From assembly GCA_934463165.1 (NCBI GenBank), contig CAKSJG010000002.1, positions 124,001-188,000 on the forward strand: a DNA stretch of 64,000 bases, written 5' to 3'. Shown here one piece after another: positions 18,001 to 25,257 of the stretch. The stretch comes from an uncultured Clostridia bacterium (lineage in GTDB: Bacteria > Bacillota > Clostridia > UMGS1810). The notes under the pieces were generated by a model. The model was not told the DNA's origin. It was given only the letters and a program-made list of their open reading frames with translations, and did not search any database. The position numbers were made by a program, and so were the translations under genes. Numbering within the stretch: the stretch's first letter is position 1; each line of letters opens with the position of its first letter.

Positions 18001-18645
18001 ATCTCCGTTTTTATCGGGTTCAAGCTCCGTAATGTTATCAACGCTCGATATGGGGATATTCAGTTCTTTTCCGTAGTCACTTGTTTTAAGATAAATACTG
18101 TCAAGATAAAAATACGAATCGGCATCATAAGACGTGTTGCCCCAGCCGCTTGCCTGAATATGGAAAGAGCCGAGGCTCTTTCCGTTTTCACTTTTTGAAA
18201 ATATCGATGCAAAAGCCGAAATACTCAGGGTATACTCCGTCCAGGTATCGGAAGTATCGATCATTCTGCGCCAGTATGTATTGCCCGATGTAAGATTTTT
18301 CGGGCCACAGAAAAGCAGGTTTACAAGCTGCTTCGGCTTTTCGGTACGATACCTCATGCAGAAGGTGTCGTACTCGTTCCAGTCCATACCGTCGGGCATG
18401 ATTACCGAAAGAGAAGCGCCGAGCTTGAATCTTATGCTGTGGTCGCTCCCGGGGTATGCAGTATCGGAGCATACCTCAACCCTGCCCGATACATTCGAAG
18501 CAAGATCTGCCCTGTTTCCTTCAACAAGCTTTATATAGCCCAGGGTCTCATTACCGTCAGCAAAACCGCTTATTCCGACGGCAGAGAATATCATAATCGG
18601 TATTAATATATTACTGATTATTATTTTAAAAATTTTGTTTTTCAT
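15022..18645 (-). CDS. Large secreted protein with CBM-like and degenerate SLH-like domains
   Basis: 1207 residues. A signal peptide (MKNKIFKIIISNILIPIMIF, cleavage near SGFADG) indicates export. Residues about 30-195 form a jelly-roll module resembling carbohydrate-binding modules (FCMRYRTEKPKQ, DSYFYLDSIYL). Residues about 205-305 are Ig-like (FDSELYPKDYTAAVEVSKSG). In the middle (about 425-560) two segments resemble S-layer homology repeats (FLKAVGVLDENLSYSANQTL, then AKDAGLLTGINITDINSPLT), placed internally rather than at an end. The C-terminal 600 residues are beta-rich with no motif I recognise. AAGGAG precedes the ATG; the gene is 22 bases downstream of the other CBM protein gene and so co-transcribed. 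No catalytic motif is seen. Confidence 0.7.
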   Translation of the reverse strand: MKNKIFKIIISNILIPIMIFSAVGISGFADGNETLGYIKLVEGNRADLASNVSGRVEVCSDTAYPGSDHSIRFKLGASLSVIMPDGMDWNEYDTFCMRYRTEKPKQLVNLLFCGPKNLTSGNTYWRRMIDTSDTWTEYTLSISAFASIFSKSENGKSLGSFHIQASGWGNTSYDADSYFYLDSIYLKTSDYGKELNIPISSVDNITELEPDKNGDFGVDFTFDSELYPKDYTAAVEVSKSGSALPQSAYSVALDGKKLSVKVFGPVTETYRCKITLLADKIFTKRGKTLKTDVSREFDVKFVDILAGLNNQSWSSMAKYIAENRDFLLASSGYYDKFDSFSDKDKNILCMSLMSGIPYASAADFEKAFDNAVKAYVPYTNNPTVKSEEHKITSRISIDNTVTPISEDEKKKLYLASSSANPLVTESGKGSFEFLKAVGVLDENLSYSANQTLTYSQFLSMANGLKKGSLTFSQNESDGILSVGGGIAILTDTLGYEYAALIYGGYPNGYIRTAKDAGLLTGINITDINSPLTLSVACDILKSAADADIMTLTSAGDKNEYISRDGITPLTEWKKIENTEGIISANGYTDLLSEESDLDKNYVTIGGKNYFAGTSDAESFIGCDVKIYYDNAKKSSYPKILYIENTDDTKVFECNLDDIVVNGNEITYDFENKNEKIKVSPYATYLVNGKMASGAADLLYKYGKGSVKFISSDSSSVYTVVSITAYTAYIASGISKISSLVYTDDGTDIELDPNEDSYGFKIIKNGSAALLDSIKSDNLLLVAESGGKGRNYKKILVSDDNFAAKVSETGDDYIVADGIKYKTDKSVLQKIFAGKIYQFYVDSFGCIAAIKTEQSAVYGYLYGLKSENLGEISCRIFSENKRWVTLRFAKRLKIDGGKSMSEEDAYSLLLSSANGYRGIIKYKVNLKGEVTQIERPIDMTDVSLISDDAINAAKNDTFRKSYAGSEILRSQYNGFGGMLFLDKECAVFIIPDNARESDIDVMRVSALPADEEYNIIAYDVDENLVTKIVSINQKPKAIGGSTNFIIVKSVGSALTSEGEECPSINGYWHGQEISMTVKTSSYLTENEVYSLKKGDPIRIAMNENFDVTQISKYIPDSNGFYSTPRHSSSFIAGGTVIRNDRKNGKIIVKYNLSGGYYAISYTNESVAYLYDFKDDDYRKVDFPEVMPGDTVVARMSYFTANEMVVLRK

Positions 18646-18667
18646 AAACTGCTCCTTTTTAAGGATA

Positions 18668-20464
18668 TTATTCTGCAGCGCTCGGGCAAAGCGGCATCAT
18701 GCCGGATATGCTGTCCCATGCAAAAGCTTTATAGGTGCATCCCGAAAGTGCCGAGATATCATCTATTGCTGCAGTGATATCATTTGTTAAAACCGCTCCG
18801 ACGCCGCTGTCGGATACGGCAAAATCTACCAATGTGTTATCGCTGTCATATGCAGCAATGATTACATAGCATTTATATCCGTTCTCTGTGTTATTATCTA
18901 CTGTCAGCTTTGCAGAAGCATTTGTCTCCGACTTTTCAACTCTTAAGTCTCTTAAGGTTAAATCTTTTGCTGTAGTTGTAAACGGATATTCATAATCTGA
19001 CGCAAGGGTTTTAAAATCGGTTGAAAGGACTTTACCTGCTACAAGAACGATATTATATTCCGTATTTTCTTTGAGTGCATCGGCAAATGTTACGGTAAGC
19101 TTGTTTCCGTCTGCCATTGCGGAGAATGCCTCATTTGAGAGAACTCCTGCGCTGTATACTCTTACGGCATTGTTATAGTCTGCTTTTTTGATATCTTTGT
19201 CGAATGTGAATGTTATTTTATTTTCGCCCTCAAGGTATCTGTTAACCGCATTTGCACTGTCAAGAGTACATGTCGGAGCGCTGAGCGTTGCTTCCGGTGT
19301 TTTTTCAAGCCATATACGGTCAATGTAAAGATTTGAACCGTCAACCGCATCGCTTCCCTGCGTCATGGTTATGGAAATACTGTTCTTTTGGTCTGTTGCA
19401 AGTTTTCCGACTATATCTGCGGTATTAAATTTATAATCTCTGAATGCATCTCCGTATACATTACATGACGTTGTAACTTCACAGTTACTCGGTACCGTTA
19501 CATATTTTCTCGAAAAACCGATTATAAGGCTCTTTGCCGCATCGGCACTGATTCCGTCACCTACCGCTCTCATTCTGAAACAAATTTTGTCATAGTCGGT
19601 CCAGTCCTGCAAAGAAGTAATGCATCCGTCACCTGATATACCCCTGTAACAAAAAACTCTCCCGTTACTCGGTTTCATCGATGTTTTATAAGCATATGTG
19701 CTTCCGGTGTCAACAATATCCGTATTTCCTAAACTTCCGTTAAAATTTTTAACGCCTTCGCCGTCTGTTGCAACAGGTAATGTATTCTGATCGTTTGTAT
19801 TAAAATCAGCAACCGTTTTTGTACCCGGATTGCTTTTTGAAGAATCTCCGGAATAATATCCCGTATATTCAATCCATATACTGTCTATGTAAATTACCGT
19901 ACCCGCATCAATCGTACTGTTTCTTATTTTAAGTCTCGGTATAAGCGAGTCATTCCATATATAACCTTTAGACTTTATAGAGTCAAGCGGTATACCTTCA
20001 TCTTTCCAGTTATTATTATTTACACTGAAAGGATATGAACCCCATGTCCCGCTCGTTCCGCCGGGCAGTACATTGGAAAAATCAAATGTTACTCTGTGAT
20101 TTCCGTTTCCGCCCGGTCCGCCTTTAGGGTCAAAAGTATATCCGTCCTGATATTTATAGCGAATCATAAGTGTTTTTGTACCCGGAAGATCTTCTATATT
20201 AAATCCGCCGAATAGGAATATAGGGTCATTTCCCACAACAAATTTCAGGCTTTTGCCGCCCTCATGATATGCAACCTTATCGGTGATTTCAATTTTATCT
20301 TTAATCTCACCGTTTAAAAGTCTGCTGTAGCTTCCGTCATCAAAAGAAACAAGGACAACCTTGCCCGGCGCACCTTCTTCCGCAGACACCGAAAGCGGTG
20401 TCACGCAGAGGGCTGACATCAAAATCAGGCCCGTTAAACACAATGAAAATAACTTTTTAAACAT
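18668..20464 (-). CDS. Secreted multi-CBM protein with SbsA-type Ig domain
   Basis: 598 residues. Signal peptide (MFKKLFSLCLTGLILMSALC, cleavage after SVSAEE). Two tandem jelly-roll modules (about 30-205 and 215-395) each end in the same signature, IYIDSIWIEY and LYIDRIWLEK, as in CBM-type domains. An SbsA-like Ig domain follows (about 400-495, NKITFTFDKDIKKADYNNAV). The last ~90 residues (YVIIAAYDSDNTLVDFAVSD) are the same kind of domain as the tail cut off from the PL8 lyase next door. GGAGAG precedes the ATG, and a promoter lies at 20487-20515. It is probably a non-catalytic surface or secreted glycan-binding protein. Confidence 0.75.
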   Translation of the reverse strand: MFKKLFSLCLTGLILMSALCVTPLSVSAEEGAPGKVVLVSFDDGSYSRLLNGEIKDKIEITDKVAYHEGGKSLKFVVGNDPIFLFGGFNIEDLPGTKTLMIRYKYQDGYTFDPKGGPGGNGNHRVTFDFSNVLPGGTSGTWGSYPFSVNNNNWKDEGIPLDSIKSKGYIWNDSLIPRLKIRNSTIDAGTVIYIDSIWIEYTGYYSGDSSKSNPGTKTVADFNTNDQNTLPVATDGEGVKNFNGSLGNTDIVDTGSTYAYKTSMKPSNGRVFCYRGISGDGCITSLQDWTDYDKICFRMRAVGDGISADAAKSLIIGFSRKYVTVPSNCEVTTSCNVYGDAFRDYKFNTADIVGKLATDQKNSISITMTQGSDAVDGSNLYIDRIWLEKTPEATLSAPTCTLDSANAVNRYLEGENKITFTFDKDIKKADYNNAVRVYSAGVLSNEAFSAMADGNKLTVTFADALKENTEYNIVLVAGKVLSTDFKTLASDYEYPFTTTAKDLTLRDLRVEKSETNASAKLTVDNNTENGYKCYVIIAAYDSDNTLVDFAVSDSGVGAVLTNDITAAIDDISALSGCTYKAFAWDSISGMMPLCPSAAE

Positions 20465-20486
20465 AATACTTCTCTCCTTTTTAAAT

Positions 20487-20515
20487 TTTATAATTAGTTA
20501 ATTGTAAAATTACAA
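20487..20515 (-). promoter_or_regulatory. Sigma-A-type promoter of the two secreted CBM protein genes
   Basis: Read on the minus strand, TTGTAA (20515-20510) and TATAAA (20492-20487) are 17 bases apart, with the ATG at 20464 a short distance beyond. The spacing leaves a very short leader. Confidence 0.5.
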
Positions 20516-20597
20516 AATGTCTTATTTAAAGCACATTCCGCGATATCTTTTTATTTACATTTTCTCCCGTAAACAGATGAAAATGTTTATTTTTTAT

Positions 20598-20752
20598 CGG
20601 AACGGTGTGGGCACCGTTCCCTACGTAGTTATTATTAAATATTCGTAATTTAATAATTGGAATCATATTGGTAAATTTTGTTTAAACAAATACAATTAAT
20701 AGGAACTATACCTGTTAATTTATTTGTAGGCAGCGTGCACCACAGCGTTCCG
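20598..20752. repeat. MITE-like repeat unit 1 with terminal inverted repeats
   Basis: A 155 bp unit bounded by inverted ends: left CGGAACGGTGTGGGCACCGT, right ending CACAGCGTTCCG. The left end is itself palindromic (GGAACGGTG/CACCGTTCC). Related units lie at 28292-28445 and 41014-41166. The interior is AT-rich with a shared TTTATTTGTAGG before the right end. The remainder of the 375 bp gap (20465-20839) holds a promoter and AT-rich sequence only. Confidence 0.75.
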
Positions 20753-20839
20753 CAAAAATTTATCCACATTTTTTTCATTTTTATTTTACAATCACCTAAA
20801 ATTTTATAATTAAAACCGGTCGTTCTTAAATTGTAAAAT

Positions 20840-21142
20840 TTATTTTTTATTCAGCTTTATTGCCGGTCTTAGATCCGATTTGCTCCAAGCCATACCGCAT
20901 ACGCTTGCACACGTACCGGTCAGCGTGATATTAAAAATACCGGCTGCTGTTTTTTCATTTTTTTTGGAGGCAAAGTCTTTCAGATATATATCAATCATTT
21001 TACCGTCCGACCCGTATATCGCAACGATAAACATTACATTTTCATCTTTGCCGCCGATCAACTCACATTTCGCATTTATGTTTTTTTCTGACATACACTC
21101 ATCCCGAGTTATCTCTTTGCCGCTTTCATCATAAAAAGTAAT
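20840..21142 (-). pseudogene. C-terminal domain of the PL8 lyase, separated by an in-frame TGA
   Basis: Directly after the TGA of the lyase gene the same frame stays open for 100 codons, beginning ITFYDESGKEITRDEC and going on as MSEKNINAKCELIG, NVMFIVAIYGSDGKMIDIYL, ASVCGMAWSKSDLRPAIKLN. This matches the C-terminal domain of the 598-residue secreted protein (YVIIAAYDSDNTLVDFAVSD ... KAFAWDSISGMMPL). An isolated ATG at 21094 has no ribosome site. The simplest reading is a nonsense mutation in a formerly 1408-residue lyase; readthrough cannot be excluded. Confidence 0.75.
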
Positions 21143-24100
21143 TCATGAAGCGCTTTTACCCTCGGGAACAAAGCTGCATTTCATACTTCTTCCGACTGAG
21201 CCTTTCATGTTGTATGTTATTGTTGTTTTGCCGTTTTCCGTCTCTGACGATGCCATTTCATCGGAGGATACACAAGTCAGCGCCCTATCTGCGGTAACGG
21301 AAAGAGATTCCAGCTTCTGAGTCGGGTCGGAAACGGCAATTTCATATGCGCCGTCCGATTCTCTTACCATAAGCATGCAGGGTTTATCGACCGTAATACC
21401 GCCGAATGTGCCCTCGCTCCAGAACACGATGCCTGTTATACCGGTTGATACATCTTTTACTGCCTGAATGTTTTCGTTATTTATAAGAACATTTATATTC
21501 TCTTTTTCGGCATATGCCTTTGTTTGCTCCGCAGTCATTCCGGGGAGGAGAATATATGCATAGCCTCCGTTTGTCGGATTAACACCGTGAGAGAACCACA
21601 TTTCAAAACATGAATTTGTTCCGCGCGTCCAGCGTGCTTTGAGCACTCCGCTGTTTTCGGCAGCATTTTTGGGGAATACATAACCACATTCATCTGCGGC
21701 ATTTATCCACGTTTTTGCCGAAAGATCAACATCGTCGCCGTATATATTAAGCCTCTCGCCGTCTGCAATTATATTATCGGAGCCAAATATATCCTGCGGT
21801 TTTCTGCCGACGCTTCCGTCGGCATTGGGAGGATAGATCGCACAGTTTGAAAGGCTGACCCAAGCCGTACCGCCGCTGTTACCGAGGTTTATGAATTTAA
21901 CGTATCTGGCATCGGAATTACCGAGGGTAAAGTATTCGTTTGTTTCACTCTTACCGCTGCTTTCACCTGAAAAAACCTCTGTCCAATTTAATTTATCACT
22001 TGAAACCTCAAGGTTGAAATATTGCTTTCTCGATGATCCTTTTATAAACGAAAGGTCTATAAATCCGAGGTTTTTAACCTCGCCGAGATCCCAGATAACC
22101 TCTGCGCCCGTATAACCTGCGTATTTGGTTGTGTATGAATCGTCTATGGTGTTTTCTGCTGTATTCTCGGGCTCGGGAGTCTGATTTGCTTCTGCGGATA
22201 CAATCTCATACGGAGGCTGCTCGGTTACATCCGATAGCGAAACCGTATTTTTACTGAGCTTGTTTTCAACAACGGTCAGAACCTCCGCATCGTTGTTATC
22301 CTTGGCATTTACGGCAGAACCAAGGCATACCGTCTCATCGTCAAACATGAAATATGCTTTTTTTGCCGTGAGGTCACTCTTGTGCGCCGGGTTAGGACCG
22401 GATGTGCCGAAATCCGTATCGTTATGATAGCTTTCAAGCTCCATCGCCGCCGCACCGAAATCGCCGAGGCTCACGCCGCCGACAAATTTTTTTGAGCTTA
22501 GATATTCGTTACCCTGATTTACGGAAGCACGCTTGCGCTCCTGTGTGTCAACCGTTGTGCCCGGCATACGGTACTTATCTACGGCGCTGTAATATGCTTC
22601 GGTAGAATTGATATCGTTTCCGCGGAGGTAATATTCCGTTCTTCCGTCGGAGAGATACCAGCCGTTGGTGTTTTGATTATTTATGCTCTCATAGTTAAAT
22701 ATTCTTGCCGATGACATCGATACTGCCATGCTCCAACGGTCTCTTTTGTGAATAACCTTATCGGAGTTATAATAAACCTTGTTGAGGTTTTTCTCTTCCG
22801 AAGACTTTACAGACTCGTCATTCATAATTTCTTCAAGCTTTTTCAGATGAGAAAGCGGAAGCTTAGCTTTAACAAGAGAATAATTGCCGAGGGCAGCGCT
22901 CTTTATGTCGGAATATATTCTTGATTTTGCATCATCGTCAAAATAATCTGACATAACAAACATATTGCATACAGGCTGAACCTCTGCCGCATTGCGCTCG
23001 GGTCCTCTGCCCATTGTCCATCTGAAAAGCTTATTGTCATATATGACCGGTTTAAACGAATTTTCGTATATCTGCATTACGTTATCCGTAAACGGAATAT
23101 TCATACTAAGGTTGGTGTTTGCAAAAAGCGACAGGATTTTTGAAAACGTATTCATCTGAACAAGACCGTATGAACCGAGATGAGGATGCAGAGTGTGAAG
23201 TATGTACGAACCGTCGGTGAAAAATCCCGCGCCCTTGATATCTGTATATGACGCGCGTCTTGCATCCAAAAGCGACTCGGCAAATCTGTCGTTATCGTCG
23301 GCATACAAAAATGTTTTTGTAAGAAGAGTCTGCACCCTTACGACTTTTTCAACATCATTTTTGAGAAGTGCGCTGCCGATAACCCCGAATGCCATATCAG
23401 TGTAGTTGGCGCCTGTCATTCTCGGAATCGGAACACGTCTGTTATAAAACGCAAGGTATTCATCAATTTGCTTACTGTTGAACATTCCCTCTGTTACCAT
23501 AAGAATATTAACAAGCTTTGCCGGAACTCCTATATCCCAATCCCACCAGTTATTAAAGCCTGTAGGAATCCAATCGGCGTTTGCGCTTCTTGAATATGAA
23601 TCCTCATTATATCTGTTTTCTTTGAGCCAATCAAGAGAGTATTTTATATCATCTCCGAGATCCTTATCCATATAAAGCGGGCTGCCGCTGCAGCCGTATG
23701 CATATGCCATTGACTGAACGCGTTCATACGCTGTTGTTATATCAGCTGATTCCTTTGAATCCATATCGGAAAACAGCTCACCTGAAGCGGAATCTCTGAC
23801 AAGAAACTTGCGGGCAGACACGGCAGAATTTGTTATTGAATTAACACGGGCGGCTATGTCTGCATTTTCCATGTCGTTAACCTCGGGGCTTCCGACAATT
23901 GAAAGAAGCCAGTTTTTCTTTGCGTTTGTGCAATCGTCAGCGCTGTAGTTTGCAGCGTTGTATTCGTTATGATACGAATTGTATGACGCAATTTCGCCCG
24001 ATTCATTAACGCCTAAGTTTTCTGTTCTTTCAAGAGCTTTTATGCTGTCCGTCTTGCCTATTGCAAGAAGCTTGCCGTCCGTTACCGTCTCCAGACCCAA

Positions 24101-25066
24101 AAGGGACGCAATTTTTGCCCCCGGAACATAGATCAGTCCGTTTTCAGAATAAGCCTGCACGGGAAGAAGCTCTTCAGCATCGCCCGATGTAACATTTGCG
24201 GAACCGATTTTTCCGTTTAAAAGCTTTTCTCCCAAAGAAATTGTATATTCGTCGGCAGAGGTTTTAACATCCGCTCCGAAATACGTTTTAAAAAAGTCAA
24301 GCGGCACTGTAACACATTCGTTTTTATATCCGAAGGTATAACCTGACTTTTCGCTCCCTGCAGAAAGCGCTACGTTTGAACCTCCGGCATATACCGCAGC
24401 GCCCTCATTAAGCGCCTGTGAATAAGCATTGATTTTGTCTTTGGAATAAAAATTATTCACAAAGTTAAATTCATCTTTTTTTATAATCTTAAGTGAACTT
24501 ATGTACAAGTCACTTTCGGGATTTGCAACAAGATTCCAGCCGACGCCGAAACAGAATCTTACCGACGTTACATTCTCCAAAGACGGTGAACGGCTGACGT
24601 CGAGCTCTTCGAGATTAAACTGAAAATGCTTCCAGCCCGTCCAACTTATTGTGAGCTTTTTATAAAAATAGCTCGGACCGAGAGCGGACGGCGGACACAT
24701 AACCAGAACCATAAAATCGGCATTGGTAGCTTTTTCGGAATAAATCTCAAAATCGAGGATAGTATACTCGCTCCAATCCATAAGATCGCCGTTCATGTAG
24801 ATGTATATATCGGGATTTGTGACCTGTTCGTTACACCTTATACTGTATTTGTTACCGTATAAGGTGTTGTCGGTACACGGCGGAAGTCCGAGCGGTATGA
24901 AACCGCCTGTACTGTTAAAGTCAAACAGACTTCTTTCATAAACCGTTTCGCTTCCGCTTTGAACATAACCGTCCCAGATATCTGTTGCCGCAAAAGACGC
25001 AGTACCTCCCGATATAATCGGAAAAAGCAGAAAAAATGATATCAGCTTTAACAAAGTTTTTTTCAT
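21143..25066 (-). CDS. Secreted polysaccharide lyase family 8 (hyaluronate/chondroitin/xanthan-lyase type)
   Basis: 1307 residues. Signal peptide (MKKTLLKLISFFLLFPIISG). Residues about 45-195 are a CBM-like jelly roll; 200-340 resemble a copper-amine-oxidase-N/stalk fold. The catalytic (alpha/alpha) toroid (about 360-690) has the PL8 residues: Asn in FNNWWDWDIG (N506), His and Tyr in DGSYILHTLHPHLGSYG (H624, Y633), Arg in MGRGPERN. The beta super-sandwich and C-terminal lyase domain follow, but an F5/8 type C (discoidin) domain is inserted at about 955-1080. PL8 enzymes cleave uronate-linked polymers by beta-elimination. A promoter lies at 25141-25169 and AAGGAGG before the ATG. The natural tail is lost to a TGA. 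Confidence 0.88.
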   Translation of the reverse strand: MKKTLLKLISFFLLFPIISGGTASFAATDIWDGYVQSGSETVYERSLFDFNSTGGFIPLGLPPCTDNTLYGNKYSIRCNEQVTNPDIYIYMNGDLMDWSEYTILDFEIYSEKATNADFMVLVMCPPSALGPSYFYKKLTISWTGWKHFQFNLEELDVSRSPSLENVTSVRFCFGVGWNLVANPESDLYISSLKIIKKDEFNFVNNFYSKDKINAYSQALNEGAAVYAGGSNVALSAGSEKSGYTFGYKNECVTVPLDFFKTYFGADVKTSADEYTISLGEKLLNGKIGSANVTSGDAEELLPVQAYSENGLIYVPGAKIASLLGLETVTDGKLLAIGKTDSIKALERTENLGVNESGEIASYNSYHNEYNAANYSADDCTNAKKNWLLSIVGSPEVNDMENADIAARVNSITNSAVSARKFLVRDSASGELFSDMDSKESADITTAYERVQSMAYAYGCSGSPLYMDKDLGDDIKYSLDWLKENRYNEDSYSRSANADWIPTGFNNWWDWDIGVPAKLVNILMVTEGMFNSKQIDEYLAFYNRRVPIPRMTGANYTDMAFGVIGSALLKNDVEKVVRVQTLLTKTFLYADDNDRFAESLLDARRASYTDIKGAGFFTDGSYILHTLHPHLGSYGLVQMNTFSKILSLFANTNLSMNIPFTDNVMQIYENSFKPVIYDNKLFRWTMGRGPERNAAEVQPVCNMFVMSDYFDDDAKSRIYSDIKSAALGNYSLVKAKLPLSHLKKLEEIMNDESVKSSEEKNLNKVYYNSDKVIHKRDRWSMAVSMSSARIFNYESINNQNTNGWYLSDGRTEYYLRGNDINSTEAYYSAVDKYRMPGTTVDTQERKRASVNQGNEYLSSKKFVGGVSLGDFGAAAMELESYHNDTDFGTSGPNPAHKSDLTAKKAYFMFDDETVCLGSAVNAKDNNDAEVLTVVENKLSKNTVSLSDVTEQPPYEIVSAEANQTPEPENTAENTIDDSYTTKYAGYTGAEVIWDLGEVKNLGFIDLSFIKGSSRKQYFNLEVSSDKLNWTEVFSGESSGKSETNEYFTLGNSDARYVKFINLGNSGGTAWVSLSNCAIYPPNADGSVGRKPQDIFGSDNIIADGERLNIYGDDVDLSAKTWINAADECGYVFPKNAAENSGVLKARWTRGTNSCFEMWFSHGVNPTNGGYAYILLPGMTAEQTKAYAEKENINVLINNENIQAVKDVSTGITGIVFWSEGTFGGITVDKPCMLMVRESDGAYEIAVSDPTQKLESLSVTADRALTCVSSDEMASSETENGKTTITYNMKGSVGRSMKCSFVPEGKSAS

Positions 25067-25140
25067 CGTAAACCTCCTTGCTTATTTCTTAAAATTACAC
25101 AAATTAATATTTTAAAAATCAAAACATATTGTATATATTT

Positions 25141-25169
25141 ATTATATCTTTAAATTTTGTTTCATTCAA
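25141..25169 (-). promoter_or_regulatory. Sigma-A-type promoter of the PL8 lyase gene
   Basis: On the minus strand TTGAAT (25169-25164) and TATAAT (25146-25141) are 17 bases apart, about 75 bases before the ATG. The rest of the 190 bp gap is AT-rich with no hairpin. Confidence 0.65.
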
Positions 25170-25257
25170 TAAAGTTATTGTTTAATTTTTATATAAAATT
25201 GTTATTTTTTATGTAAATATAAGGATATATTTACAATTTATTTCATTTCTGAGTTAA

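Noticed and set aside
21143..21145. TGA recoded as selenocysteine or tryptophan
   Set aside because: TGA ends other genes here, and no SECIS-like hairpin or Sec enzyme context is evident; nonsense mutation is simpler.
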